Below, one piece after another: positions 22,831 through 34,704 of a stretch of DNA of 64,000 nucleotides. The translations under genes were made by a program, and so were the position numbers. Source of the DNA: Ochotona curzoniae (Eukaryota > Chordata > Mammalia > Lagomorpha > Ochotonidae); assembly GCF_017591425.1 (NCBI RefSeq), contig NW_024467120.1, forward strand, positions 1,550,001 through 1,614,000, read 5' to 3'. How positions within the stretch are numbered: position 1 is the first letter of the stretch; each line of letters opens with the position of its first letter. The notes beneath the pieces are model-generated. The model had not been told where the DNA came from. It made no database searches and was given only the letters and a program-made list of their open reading frames with translations.

Positions 22831-23264
22831 ACCCATTGCTAAAATGACAGAATCAAATTACCCTGAAGGTAAAAGGCTTAAACTCATCAATCAAATGTCA
22901 GAAATTAGCAGACTGGATTAAAAAAGCAAAACCCATCTATCTGTTGCCTACAGGAGACACAGCTCACCAACAAAGATAGGTGAAAATCAAAAGTGAAGGG
23001 ATGGAAAAAGATATTCAAGGCTAAGTAGAAATGAGCTGATGTAACCATTCTTATGTCAGATGATATAGACTTTGACATAAAAAAAGATGAAGAAGGAAAG
23101 CACATAATGATAAAAGGATCTATTCAGCAAGACAAGATCACCATAATAAATGCATAGGCCCTAAATGCCAGAGCACCTCGGTATATCAAACAATATTAAT
23201 GGTTTTAAGGGAAGAAATAGACTCCAATACAATAATAGTGGGGGACCTTAATATCCATTGTTAA

Positions 23265-23270
23265 CCAATG
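23265..23270 (+). repeat. 6-bp target-site duplication, left copy
   Basis: CCAATG lies directly before the TG that begins the LTR. The matching copy is at 23671-23676. Confidence 0.92.
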
Positions 23271-23670
23271 TGTAGGCCCCGGTCTCCCAAGGGTTAACTC
23301 CACAGCTCAGCTGTTTCTCAAAGGTGTAACAGGAAGGGCAATCATGGCCTGATACATTTAGCCCGTGGCTTGACTGCAATTTCCCTCCTTCCTGCTTCCC
23401 ATTTTTGCACGTCCTGACTGCAATTTCCCTCCTTCCTGCTTCCCCTTTTTGCACGTCCTTGGGGGAGCTTAGGTGTTGCTTAACCATTGGGAAGATCCTG
23501 GGAGGGGCCAAGCAGACTATATAAGAGAGTTCGACTTTGAATAAAGGCTTCACTTCACAAGAATGAGCCTCTGTGTGTTGTGTGTGTTGTCTGTTTTGTC
23601 TGTCTCATAACCCTAGTCCCTCCGCTCGACTTGGGGCTCGGGGTACGTGGCGACGCGGGTGTTGCCAACA
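23271..23670 (+). mobile_element. solo endogenous retrovirus LTR (400 bp, class II-like)
   Basis: It starts TGTAGG and ends CCAACA, giving the expected TG...CA termini, and both flanks carry CCAATG. A TATA box ('actatataag') lies at about 23516-23525 and an AATAAA at 23540-23545, so transcription start and polyadenylation signals are close together. A 6-bp target duplication is typical of class II (ERVK-like) elements. No gag, pol or env follows, so this is a solo LTR left by recombination between two LTRs. The U3 contains a 44-bp tandem duplication (23371-23414 and 23415-23458, one mismatch), listed separately. Confidence 0.93.
23371..23458 (+). repeat. 44-bp direct tandem duplication in the LTR U3
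   Basis: Units 23371-23414 and 23415-23458 both begin 'tgactgcaatttccctcc' and end 'gcacgtcc'. They differ by one base (cccattttt against ccccttttt). Tandem U3 repeats in retroviral LTRs often act as enhancer units. That role is an inference here. Confidence 0.95.
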
Positions 23671-23676
23671 CCAATG
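23671..23676 (+). repeat. 6-bp target-site duplication, right copy
   Basis: CCAATG directly follows the terminal CA of the LTR. L1 ORF2 sequence continues immediately after it. Confidence 0.92.
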
Positions 23677-23867
23677 GACAGATCAACAAGACAGAATCTT
23701 AGCAAGGGATCAGAGCTCACCAGACACTAGAGCAAATGGAGTTAATTAATATCTACCAAATCTTTCAATCTACAGACAGAGCACACATTCACATTTCATC
23801 AATACATAGAACTTTCTCCAGGATTGACCATGTTATAGGCCATAAAACAAGTTACAGCAAATTAAAA

Positions 23868-23945
23868 AATATATGAATATATGTGTGTACAAATGTATAG
23901 TGTATATAGAGTATATAGTAAATATACGCGTATATGCATATATAG
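23868..23945 (+). repeat. AT-rich (ATGTAT)-type low-complexity expansion in L1 ORF2
   Basis: A roughly 80-bp run of 'atatatg', 'gtgtgtac', 'tatagtgtatatag' and 'atatacgcgtatatgc' units replaces sequence expected between the ORF2 blocks 'gttacagcaaatt' and 'gcatcttctcagacc'. It is an expansion within the dead element. Confidence 0.85.
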
Positions 23946-26324
23946 ATGCACGCTATGCATCTTCTCAGACCGTCATAAGGTGAAAATGGAGACCAATATT
24001 GCTCAAAATATCCCAGAAGATATGCAAAGACTGGAGACTGAATAATATGCTGCTAAATGAGCAATGGGTTATAGAATAAATGAAAAGGGGAAATTGAAAG
24101 TGCTTGCAGCAAATGAAGACATCAACACAACATAACCAATTTATGGGAAGTGATCAAAGCAGTGTTAAGGGGAAAGTTCATCTCAATTAATGCTTATGTC
24201 AAGAAATTAGAAAAGCACCAAGTAAATGAGCTAACCATGCATTTGAAGGAGCTGGAAAAACACCAGCAATGAAACCCCAAGATTAGCAGGAAAAAAAATA
24301 CCAAAACAAGGAAGAAAATAAACCAAATAAAGACCAAAATAACAACACATAAGATCAATGAATTAAAAAATTGGTTCTTTGAGAAAATCAACGTAATCAC
24401 TAACCCAACTAATCAAAAAGGAGGGAGAAGATATGAATTAATAGGTTCAGAGAGAAAAAAGGAACTATAACAACAGATACTTCGGACATACAGAGAATTT
24501 TAGGAGCTATTACATGCAACTGTATGCCAGCATAAGACCTAGAAGAAACAGATTAAAACTGAATCATGAGGCAATTAATAATCTGAACAGAGCTGTAATA
24601 AGGACTGAGATTGAATCAGTAATTAAATTCTTCCAAACCAAGAAAAGCCCAGGACCAAGATGGCTGAACGGCAGAATTTGAGCAGATGTTTTAAGAACTT
24701 ATCCCAATCCTCCACAAGCTATTTCAAACAATAGAAAAGGAGGCAATCCTTCCAAACTCTTTATATAAAACCAGTATGACCTTAATGCTAAAGCCAGGTA
24801 GAGATGCAACAGAAAAAAAGAACCACAGATCAATTTAACTGGTGAACATAGATGTGAAGATTCTCAACAAAATACGAGCCACCGGGATCCAATTGCACAT
24901 CTGGCAGATCAGATCAATGTCTGGACAAGGTGGGATTTATAACTGGAATGCAGGGATGGCTTAACATTCACAAATCAATAAATGTGAGTCACCACATTTA
25001 AGTTGAAAAATAAAACCCGTATGATCATCTCAGTAGATACAGAGAAGGCATTTGATAAAATCCAAAACTTTAAGCAAAATAGGCATAGAAGGATTAGAAG
25101 GATTATTCTACAACACAATCAAAGCAATATAGGAAAGACCTAATGCCAGCATCATACTAAATGGGAAAATACTACAAGCTTTTCTACTAAGATCTGCAGC
25201 TAGGCAAGGATGTCCATGTCGACCACTGCTATTCAACATAGTACCAGAATTCCTTGCTAGAGATATTAGGCAAGAGAAAGAAATGAAAAGAATTCCAATA
25301 GGAACTAAGGAATTGAAATGATCTCCATTTGCAGATGACATGATTCTTTACATAGGAGAACCAAAAGACTCAGTCAAGAGACATTTGGAATTCATAAGAG
25401 ACTTTGGCAGGGTAGCAGGATGCAAAATTAATGAAGATAAGTCGATGCTACTAGTGTACACAAATAATGCATGGCTGAGAAACAACTTGTAAGCACAGTT
25501 CCCTTTAAAATAGCTGAGAGTAATCTCAAATACCTTGGAATTAACCTGACCAAAGATATGGAAGACCTCTATAATGAAAGTTATAAAACATTTAAAAATA
25601 GAATAAGACATTGGAAGATGGAAAAATTTGTTCCTGAATCTGCAGGATCAACACCATCAAAATGCCCATATTACCAACAGTAATATACAGATTCAACATG
25701 ATCCCTATCAAAATCCCAACAACATTGTTCTCAGCAATGGGAATGATGCAAAAGTTCATCTGGAAACACAAGAGACCTTGAATAGCCAAAGCCATCCTGA
25801 AGAATAAAAATCAAGCAGGAGGAATCACAATTCCAGACTTCAAGACATACTGCAGAGCAGTGGTTATCAAAACAGTCTGGGACTGGTGCAGAAACAGAGA
25901 AGATCAATGGAACAGAATAGATACGCCAGAAGGGAGTCCACACATATACAGCCAATTAATCTTCAACAAGAGAAATGAAAATAATCCAGGGGAAAAGTTT
26001 GGTATCTTCAACAAATGCTGTTGGGAAATTGGATAGCAGCCTGCAGAGGTTAGAAGCAAGACCCTCCCCCAACATACACCTGTCACCTTATTAAAAAAAA
26101 TCAGCTCTAAATGTATCAAGGACCTAAATCTGCACCCGAAAAACATTGGAAAACATAGGAAGCACTTTCCAAGATATAGCAATAGGGAGATGAAAATCAA
26201 ATGTAAAAACTAGCAGGACAGGAAGGAAAGAGACATCATTTTTATAAAAAGAAAGATCAAGAATCTCAGAAGACGAAGGAGAGCAGTGGAAAGCCATGAA
26301 AAACCAAGAAATTGGCTGCTACTC

Positions 26325-26585
26325 TTTTCATGTGGCACCAGTTAGTGCCCAGTCACTCCATCCCTCAGTCCAGCTTCCCGTTAATGTTGGTGGGAAGGCA
26401 GTTCAAGATGCCCCAAGAGCTTGGGGCTCCTGTACCCATGGGGGAGGCAGAGAAGACACTCTTGGCTCCTGGCTTTGGCCTGGGCCAACCAAGGGATGTG
26501 AACCAAGGGGTGGAAGATTGTCTCCCTGTCTCTCCTCTCTCTGTAGCTCTGCACTTCAAATTAAAAAAAAAAATCTTGAAAAGGA
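26325..26585 (+). mobile_element. C-SINE, forward, diverged
   Basis: Blocks in order: 'catgtggcaccagttagtgc', 'cagtccagcttcccgttaat', 'caagagcttggggctcctgt', 'cctggctttggcctgggcc', 'gtgaaccaaggggtgga', 'ctgcacttcaaattaaaaa'. It lies just after the truncated end of the L1. Confidence 0.85.
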
Positions 26586-29500
26586 GGGTGGGGGAAGGAA
26601 AAAATGAAGAAAATGAGAAGTTAGAAACCCCAAAGAATACTGAGCAATAAACTGGAGTGAAAACTACCTTTTCTAGGGTTTCCCCAAGGTGTGTCTCTTT
26701 AAGGAATTGTGCATTTGGCAAATGCAGCTTGACTCTAAGGAACACCACTTTTTATACTTTTATTCACTTTGCATGTATTTATTTACAAATCTGGATTTTA
26801 AAATTCTCTTTGCAGTGTGAACATAGGTGGGCAAAATCTTTCCAGAATCTAACAAAGCGAAGTTTGGTTTACTTTGGTGGCCTGGGGAGTTTCTAACTCA
26901 AGGTCTTGAACATGTCACAATATTTATTCGTGAACCATATTCTGAAATCATGAACAAAGGGATGACATTTTTAACGCTGAGAAAAATGGAAACACCTTTA
27001 TAACAACAGGTTTGTTTAATGTACTTTATTGGTAGGTTCCAAAAACATTAATTATCTTGGGGAGAATATGAATACTCAAGATCTAAAATCATGTTTGGAC
27101 TTGAGAATGCTTGAATTGCACCTGTACAAATGCAGGAACATAACTCGACTGGGCTCTGTTGGGTCTAAGTCCTTACCACGCCTGCTGGGTCCTTGTGTGA
27201 GCCAAGGATAAGCTCTGTCCTTCAACAACTCAATAATGAGGGTTGCGTTTCTGCTGCTTGAAGACTTGGCATCTTCACTGGTCTTACGAATGGGAGTCCA
27301 CCTTCCTCAAAATTCATAGGTTGCTCCATCCCCTAATGTGGCTGTCCTTTTTGGGACTCCTTTCGACTCCTCCAGCCATTACAGCAGATTGCCTAACTGC
27401 ACATGCAGCCTTCACAGGCAGCCCGTGTTGCTAGCTCTTGGGGAAGTCACTGGGTGCTCGCTCCACACCAGCAGTGTTTCATCTCTGAAAGCACTTTGCT
27501 TAGGCCGCCAAGTCTCTGCTTTGCAAGCCCTGACTCTGCAGAAGTCCAGAGCCACATGTTATGTTTCTCAGGGTTGGCACTTGGTACTCTCTGCATTTCA
27601 TCCCTTCTCTGTAGAGACTTCCTTTGACATTGCCCCTCAATGGCTGAAGACAAAGGCTTGCCCTTCCAGAAGAATTCGTGACCCCTTTGATGAAACACCG
27701 ATAAGGATGCCCTCGTGCAGTATCGCAAGGAAGGACAAAAGAATATCACCTCCCAAGACATGGACTTGGGAGAAATAAAAGCTTAGTAACACAAGAAGCA
27801 TAGTCTCAAAGGGAGGAAGTAGAGCTTCATAAGAGGTTTTCTGAAATGACAGGATTTACTGTAGTTTCTTAATATTTAAAAATTCACTTGAAAGACAAAA
27901 AAAATGGTCACATTAGAAGGAAATCTAGAGAACATAGCTGCTTCAAAATATGCATTTTGTGTATTCACATACACAAGTACCAACTCTCAGGCTCATCTTC
28001 CTACAGTTGCTCTCTGGGTCACTCTAACTCAACAGCTATAGATGGTTTTGGTATATCACGCCAGTACATTTCCATGACCATTAGCAAAACCTGTGTCAAT
28101 TGCACTGCTGCTGAGTGTAGGCCCTGAAGGACCCTCATCTCCTGCATGGAAAACACATTTGTGTTTCACACCTACGTTTCTCATGCACCATGGCACTATT
28201 TGTCTATCTTGCTTTCGCTTTGCCCTCTGGATCCAGAAGGCCCCTGCTCATCTGTTGCATCAGTGTCAGTGAAGTGTGCTGACTCTGCCCAGACACTCCC
28301 AGCATTTCATTCCCCTGCACAGCCGGCACATGAGACTTTCCTTACAATGAAGCTACATTTGTGTGTCATAAAGATGAATGATAACTTGGGGTTGAACATG
28401 CACCATTCTGTGAACTCCAGGGAAACATCCATGAATCCAAACACAGACCTATTGGAGCAAGTTCAAGGACTTGCGGAGCCCAACCCTCAAGACCTGGGAT
28501 CCAAGGTTTACCATTTTTTTCTGAATGTCATGTGCACAGACAGCCCTCAGGCTCACAGCCAATTCTGTTGACAATGAGCCACCTGAATCTGTGATCCAAC
28601 TAAGAATTGAATTGGAGTTTGTCACAACTGCTTGTGGTGAAGCATGAAACCAGTAATGCTGATTTCCAAAATAGCATGGACTGACACCTTTTTAAAATAT
28701 AAAATAAGGTGCCGTATGTTTTGACAATGGCAAATAGCACATAAAGGATTCTACGTGCTTCTTCTTGGATTTTCTATGTGTTTAGACAGTTGATACCAGT
28801 AGATCATAGCTAAGGCGAAGTCTGTGGGACATACTGTGAGCAGAATTTGAACTTGATCTATGAGTTGCACTACTTTAAACTCACCCTACCAAAGCTATAC
28901 TATCCAAGATGTCCCCCAACACACATACCAGGATAGTTCTCTTTCCTTACAAGGAAGGAGACAATTTAAACTTGCTTTTGGAAGAACAGGTGCTAAGAGC
29001 AGCTGTCTTTATTTCAACCCTCAGCCATTGCCATCTAAGCACATTGAGGTACTGTACGCAGGTGGGAAAGGGAAAACAAACTAACCCACAAGGGAGCCAA
29101 TAGATCCATTAAATGCCTGCTCAAGACTGGAAGAGGGAGTCAGAACCAAAAACACGAATGTGTTAGGAAAGATAGAAAAACCATCCAAAAAACAGAAATG
29201 GGCGCATGAGCTACACTCACGTGGGAACTGAGAACAACTACAAGATCAAGCAAACAAACAACCCCTCATGGGGCTTATGTAGAAAGCAAGAAGATGGGGC
29301 AAGAGGTGTTGAAAGAAAAGTGGGAGCTGGGGATTCCCCAGGCTACACGTTCCCCCAGAAATGTTTGTTTCAGGGCAACCTAGAATAGGAATTCACCCCT
29401 CTAAGAGATGAAAATATTGCCTGAAGAAAGAGACTGAGAAAGTTCATAGAACTGTTCATTGCAAATCAACACTAGTGTGTGAAAAAGAATTTGAGTGGAC

Positions 29501-29614
29501 TCAGTACAACATTGGACTCGGAAGCTGACAGTTAAAAGCTTCTGCGTAAGAAAGGGAAAATCAACTACAGAACCAAAGGGCTTTCTTACTCATCATTTTC
29601 AATGACAATTCCAG
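26586..29614. other. unassigned unique sequence
   Basis: About 3 kb without any repeat I can name. The plus frames at 27338-27778 (146 codons) and 28146-28571 (141 codons) lack any domain or splice context I recognise. No gene is supported. Confidence 0.45.
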
Positions 29615-29880
29615 AGTCTGGCCTTGCGGTGCTGTGGATGGAGCCACTGTCTGCAACACTGGCAGCCTGTATGAGTGCCTGCTCTGCTTCTGATCTAACT
29701 CTCTGTTAATGAACTTTAGAATAGCCCAAGGACATGGGACCATGCCACCCTCATGCAAGACCTGGATGGAGATCCTGGCTTCAGCCTGACCTAGACATGG
29801 TGGTTGTGGTGTTTGGGAATGAACCAGCAGATTAAAGAGAACCCCTTCATCTCGCTCAAATAAATAATTCCTTTAAAACA
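29615..29880 (+). mobile_element. C-SINE, forward, diverged
   Basis: Reads 'ctggccttgcggtgctgtgg', 'tgctctgcttctgatctaac', 'tagcccaaggacatgggacc', 'gagatcctggcttcagcctg', 'ggaatgaaccagcagatt', and the tail 'caaataaataattccttt'. Confidence 0.8.
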
Positions 29881-30049
29881 AGACGCATAAATAAAATGAA
29901 TGAAAGGAGAAGGACGGGTTGAGTTCAAAGGAAGACCTTAGTGAGGCTTGATGAAAGCAGAAAAAATTTATAAATGGAAATTAGCTTTTGAAGTTAATTG
30001 TGCACAAATATTAAAAGGGATGATTAGAAGATCACGGGTAGGTTATCAG

Positions 30050-30350
30050 GAATAGTGCCACAGGGTACTAGGCCAACCTGTACTTCATGTGGGCTTTGAT
30101 TCCAGTCTCAGCTGCTCCACTTCCCATCCAGCTCCCTGCTTGTGGCTTGGAAAAGCAACAGAGGATGACCCAAAGCCTTGGGACCCTGTACCCATATGGG
30201 ATAACCAGAAGACGCTTTTGACTCCTGGCTTCGGATCCATTCAGTTCCAGAAGTTGTACCCATTTGGGAAGGGAACCAGAGGATGGGAGATCTTTCTCTT
30301 TGTTTCTCCTTCTCTCTCCTCTTTGCTTTCCCAGTTAAAAAAATAAAAGA
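30050..30350 (+). mobile_element. C-SINE, forward
   Basis: Reads 'tgccacagggtactaggcc', 'gctgctccacttcccatcca', 'gaaaagcaacagaggatgac', 'ctggcttcggatccattcag', 'gggaaccagaggatggga' and the tail after 'gctttcccagttaaaa'. Confidence 0.88.
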
Positions 30351-32504
30351 AAGAACTTCTTAGATCCCCCAATTATCTACCCAAGATTTTAGATGTAACT
30401 GAAGAATAACGTTGTGTACATTTTGCAGTGTCCCCTGGGCACCAGCTGATTGGCAGAGAAGTGGAAGGCTATGAAAGGCGCTCTCACCCATGAGAAAAAT
30501 CTCCATGCACTGTCCCTTTGGGGAAAACAGCAAAGGGAGAAATGGTGTTTAAGGAGACACACCATCTTTATGGGAAGGATGTGCTGATCGACTGGTTAGA
30601 GCCTCACTTAGGCCCTACAAGCACAGTGCCCAGGGCCGCTGGTACATTTTAGTGGCTCATAAAATCATTTCAATGTAAGTGTATTTTATAAAGTCAGAAT
30701 TTAGAGCAAATGATGATTATATCTGTCTTTATGCCAACAAAATCTTCACACACAGCTTAAGTGTCTTGTTCTGCTGGAAGGATCCCTTGAAGGCTAGGCA
30801 CTCCCCCACCAAAAGTCGAACCACACGAGTGGAGATGAAGTGATGGAGGTGAGCTCAGGAGATGCTTACAGGATGAAAACGGATGAACTGGTGGTCTTGT
30901 CAGGGGAGCACACAGCTGGGGGTGCCAGTGGCTGAGATGGGAGACTGAGGAAGATGGAACACGTTTAGCAGCAGGTGCCTGTGGCGCTGGAGGATGCGCT
31001 TGGACCATCTGAGTGTAAACCCTACTCTTGCGTCTCATTAGCAAAATTTCATTTCTGTGCTCTCTGCCCATGGCATGTGAAAATTGCTCTCCTACACAGA
31101 AACTGCTTTAGCTGTGGCCTTCCTGGTGTTGACATTTTGCTTCTCTCATGTGGATGATAATGATCCGAGGTCTGGGAACTGTTTGGAGAGATTCAGAGAC
31201 GTGTGCCACTCACTTGCTGACATGTACCAACCCTACAATGACTGGGTAGATTTTATAAGGCACAACAGCATTCTGTTAATTTAGAAATGAAAGAAAAACA
31301 GAAGCAGGGATTCACTCAGTTTTTTGCACATTTAGGCATACAGTATCACTAATACTAAAGCATGCACAACAAATTAGAGTAAGCAAGCTGTGCTAGGTAC
31401 CCCTTCATTGGAAATATACTAGAAAATGACACTCGGCTACTGCCAAGGGTTCTTAATAATCAGATCAGAGTGACTACCTTTTGACTCCCTGAGGTTTTGT
31501 CACTTGAAGTGTATTCAACACAAGTGAGATAAAGGACTTGTGATGGTGACCTCAGAAAGATGTAAATTTTTACAACACACGTTACAAACACTTGTTTCTT
31601 CCATTACATCTGACAATGAGGCATGCTTTGCCGATTGGACAAAAGCTGATATCTTTTGCAAAAATGCTTATGCCAAACAAGATACAGCATCCGATTTGGG
31701 CTCTTCTGTGTAATCAAGGAGACCCTGACCCGACACGTCATCATAAAAGAGCAGCTGAGTGGTTCTAGTGGTTCTGGCCCCAAGAAATGTCTGAGTCATC
31801 ATTTTGATAATTTGCTTTTCCTGACACATCAGCAGAAGTGTGCTTTTGTTTTTTTCATAACATTAATTCTGTGCTCAGATTCTCTCATCTTTAAATTTCT
31901 GTCCAAGAATGATTAATTTGAAGGATCAACCCAAAGCTACAAGATCTCTCTGTGTTGAGATCTGACCACTTCCTTTATTCCTTTTGTTGCTGGTGTTTCC
32001 AGCAAGGGTCAGAGGCAGGATGTAGGTCAGTGAGGCAGGTGTCATTTTATCTTTGGATCCTCAGCAGCTTCTGTCCTGAATATCACGGCAGATGCTATTT
32101 TAAACAGTGATGATAGAAAAGCTTTTTAAAGACTTCCTAGAGCACAAGGTAGGCTGTTTGGAGAGCACGTGATAGACAGGTCCAGCCTGCGGCCTAGAGC
32201 TCCTAGCTTCAAGGACAACCTGTGGCCTTGACACAGGTGGGGAACTAAGAGGTCTCACTGGCAACATGTTCCTCCCATCCAAAGAGAGCAGGGAGGAAAG
32301 GGTGCATAGCTGTTCCTTGCACAGCACTGCGCTGGGAGTCAAGTGGAACCTCTGTGCATTTGTGGCGAGCCATTTGTCCCTCTCAGTCACAATTTTCTCC
32401 TATGTCAATGGGGAGGCTAGAAGGTCTTTGGGGTCCATTGTGGGAGTCTTGGTTTTCTGTAGCTCCCCGAGAACAGCAAGGACTGGGCCATGCATCAGGA
32501 ATGG
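30351..32504. other. unassigned unique sequence
   Basis: No gene or repeat is recognised in about 2.1 kb. Open frames stay under about 105 codons. Confidence 0.45.
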
Positions 32505-32655
32505 AATGTTCTGTGGCTCATGGTTCTGGAAGTGGGGATGTCCATCACCGCAGTGCTGGCATCTGCTGGGTGTCTGGTGAGGCCTGCTTGCTGCAGCAGC
32601 ACAAACGGAGTTCACGTGGGTCAACCCAGGCTGGTCCCTCGTTCTAGAAAGCTAC
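32505..32655 (-). mobile_element. MaLR-type LTR fragment, antisense
   Basis: The run 'gttctgtggctcatggttct', 'tgctggcatctgctgggtg' and 'ctggtgaggcctgcttgctg' is the antisense start of an MST/THE-like MaLR LTR. It ends near 32655. Confidence 0.6.
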
Positions 32656-32765
32656 CAGCTCTGTTATGGGATGTCTACCCTGATCACCCTGGGTACTCCT
32701 GATTGCCTTTCAAAGGCCTACCTCCACGTACAAATCAACCTGTGTATTTGGGTTGCAAATTTCCA

Positions 32766-33062
32766 CAGGAACTGACACTGTGGTGCAGTAAGCTAGGCAT
32801 CCTGTGATGCTGGCATCCTGAAGGAGCTCCAATCTGAGTTCTGGCTGTTCAGCTTTTGATCTAGCTCCCTGCAAACATGCCTGTGAAGGCAGGGGAGTAT
32901 GGCCCAAGTGTTTGGGCCCCTGCACCTATAGGGGGATCCATAAGAAGCTCCTGGCCTAGCTCTGGCTCTTATGGAAATTTGTAGAGTGAACCAGGGAATG
33001 GAGGCTCGCTCTCTCTGTCTCTCACTCTCTCTGCCTTTCAAGAGAAGAAAATAAATCTTATA
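32766..33062 (+). mobile_element. C-SINE, forward
   Basis: Complete order from 'ctgacactgtggtgcagtaa' through 'ttcagcttttgatctagctc', 'gtttgggcccctgcacctat', 'agtgaaccagggaatgga' to the TC-rich run and 'gaaaataaatctta'. A (TA)-rich stretch at about 33060-33110 follows its tail. Confidence 0.9.
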
Positions 33063-33245
33063 TAAATATATATATGTTATATATTTATACATGTGTGCAT
33101 ATATATTTACAGGCACATGGAATTTGTGGGGCACTTTCAAAATCAGAGCAGCAGCTTTCTGTGGTCCACTTGAAGGTCTAAGACGCCGCTGAGGAGAAGG
33201 TCACCCCTTTCTAGCAGGTGTTTATTTTGTTCATCCTGTCTTCTT

Positions 33246-33585
33246 TTTTTTTTTTTTAAAGATTTTTAAAGTTTTTTTATTTCAAAGGTACATATACAGA
33301 GATGAGGAGAAACAGAGAGGAAGATCCTCCATCCGATGGTTCACTACCCAAGCGGCCGCAATGGCTGAAACTGAGCCAATCTGAAGTCAGGAGCCAGGAG
33401 CTCTTCTGGGTCTCCCACACGGGTGCAGGGTCCCAAGGCTTTGGGCCGTCCTCGACTGCTTTCCCAGGCCACAAGCAGGGAGCTGGATGGAAGCAGGGCC
33501 ACTGGGATTAAAACCGGCACCCATATGTGATCCTGGCGTGTACAAGGCGAGGACTTTAACCACTACACTATCGCGCCAGGCCCCC
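33246..33585 (-). mobile_element. C-SINE, young copy with perfect target duplication
   Basis: Reverse full-length copy from the long T-run through 'acagagaggaagatcctcca', 'caagcggccgcaatggctga', 'gccgtcctcgactgctttcc' to 'cactatcgcgccaggccc'. GTCTTCTT occurs at 33238-33245 and 33586-33593, an 8-bp target duplication. Confidence 0.95.
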
Positions 33586-33595
33586 GTCTTCTTAT

Positions 33596-33765
33596 GAGGC
33601 AGGGCCTCAAGCATTTGAACCATCATCTGCTGTCTTCCCAAGATGTTCATTTACCAAAAGCTGCATCGGATGCTGTGGAGTTGGAACTTGAACAAGGCAC
33701 TCTGAGAGGAGATGCAGGCATCCCAAGCAGTGCCTTAACTGCTGAAGCAAACACCAACCCCAGCT
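33596..33765 (-). mobile_element. C-SINE fragment, old, reverse
   Basis: Pieces 'gggcctcaagcatttgaacc', 'catctgctgtcttcccaaga', 'ggagttggaacttgaacaag' and 'ccttaactgctgaagca' match the tRNA-side half of a diverged copy. The tail-side half is not visible and may be upstream of the younger SINE that sits next to it. Confidence 0.72.
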
Positions 33766-33987
33766 TTGCTTGCAGTCCCTGTGTGTTTGGGAGCTGGTGC
33801 CTCTGGAGGGTGGGGACTCCTGTTTCTGGCTCCTGCCTTCAGCATGGTGGCTCAGCTGACTCTCATGCTTCCATCCTTAAGGAAAGGTGAAAGAGGACAA
33901 GGCTGGAGGATTCATACCCAGCAATGGGGGAAGGACCAATCTAGTATCAAAGAAGTCATTCTATTCATTCAATGCCAGAACAATCTT

Positions 33988-34321
33988 TTTTTTTTTAAGA
34001 TTTATTTATTTACTTTTGGGAAAGTCAGATATACAGAGAGGAGGAGAGATAGAGAGGAAGATCTTCCATCTGTTGATTCACTCCCCAAGCAGCTGCAACT
34101 GGTGCAGTTAAGCCGATCCAAAGTCACAGGAGCTTCTTCCTGGTCTCCCACGCAGGTGCAGGGTCCAAAGGCTTTGGGCCATCCTCGACTGCTTTCCCAG
34201 GCCACAAGCAGGGAGCTGGAGGGGAAGTGGAGCAGCCAGGGTATGAACTGGCACCCATATAGGATCCCAGCACATGTATGCAGGGAGAGGACTTTAACCA
34301 CTTAGGCTACCATGCCGGGCC
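33988..34321 (-). mobile_element. C-SINE, young, reverse
   Basis: Well-preserved: 'aagatttatttatttacttt', 'agagaggaagatcttccat', 'tgattcactccccaagcag', 'gccatcctcgactgctttcc' and 'taggctaccatgccgggccc'. I did not find a convincing target duplication. The plus frame at 33766-34305 reads across it and is not a gene. Confidence 0.94.
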
Positions 34322-34704
34322 CAGTTAGAGCAGTGTGAATCTTTTCTTGCAGGCAGTGGGCAGCATACATTTGAAGGCAGACTGCTGCAGGGCGCTCTGC
34401 TTTTGACCCTAATGTAATAGGGAGGCATCTCACAGCAGGAGAGCAGACATAGAAGCAAAATTCTCACTGAGCACGGGTTCTAGCAAGAAAAATGATTTGG
34501 AATTGGACATTATCCAAGCAGGCTAGAAGAGCAAAGACAGGCTGTAACTCAGGAAAGAAGGGAGCCAGGATGACAAGAGTTTGTGGAACATGCTGGCTGA
34601 GCTGGGACGCCTGGGGTGGACTCTCTTGTGCATCTCATGTTGAGGCTGTAGGCAGGTTGTGGCAATTCAGGTGGCTCCATGGAAAGAACAAATAACTTTT
34701 AAAA

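Larger units (their letters stand above)
22844..26190 (+). pseudogene. L1 ORF2 (endonuclease and reverse transcriptase) remnant
   Basis: ORF2p nicks target DNA and reverse-transcribes L1 RNA. The start ATG at 22844 ('atgacagaatcaaattaccc') resembles the canonical ORF2 start. The endonuclease-like part runs to about 24000 and is split by the LTR. Reverse transcriptase landmarks follow: 'KPGRDAT' near 24793, '[18 protein letters not shown]' near 24935, '[13 protein letters not shown]' near 25203 and the catalytic FADD at 25328-25339. The part up to 'CIKDLNLHPKNI' near 26140 is present. The roughly 350-residue C-terminus with the Cys-rich region is absent. Many stops and frameshifts are present. 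Confidence 0.9.
18314..26200 (+). mobile_element. long decayed L1 LINE with nested insertions
   Basis: The 5' end reads 'atcaagatgacagtataggg', similar to the usual L1 start. It is followed by a 5' UTR (to 19491), ORF1 in two pieces (19492-19754 and 22056 to about 22830) and ORF2 (22844 to about 26190). The canonical ORF2 C-terminal part and the normal L1 3' UTR are missing. Insertions inside it are a 2.3-kb element in ORF1 (19755-22055), a solo LTR in ORF2 (23271-23670) and an A/T-rich expansion (about 23868-23945). Many stops and frameshifts show it is long dead. Confidence 0.88.

Noticed and set aside
23945..23963. inverted repeat AGATGCA...TGCATCT in L1 ORF2
   Set aside because: It is short and adjoins the A/T-rich microsatellite, so it is likely by chance.
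33766..34305. 179-codon plus-strand open frame
   Set aside because: Most of it translates the young C-SINE at 33988-34321.
33982..34345. target duplication 'aatctttt' around the 34.0-kb SINE
   Set aside because: The right copy lies about 17 bases beyond the SINE end, so it is not a proper flanking repeat.
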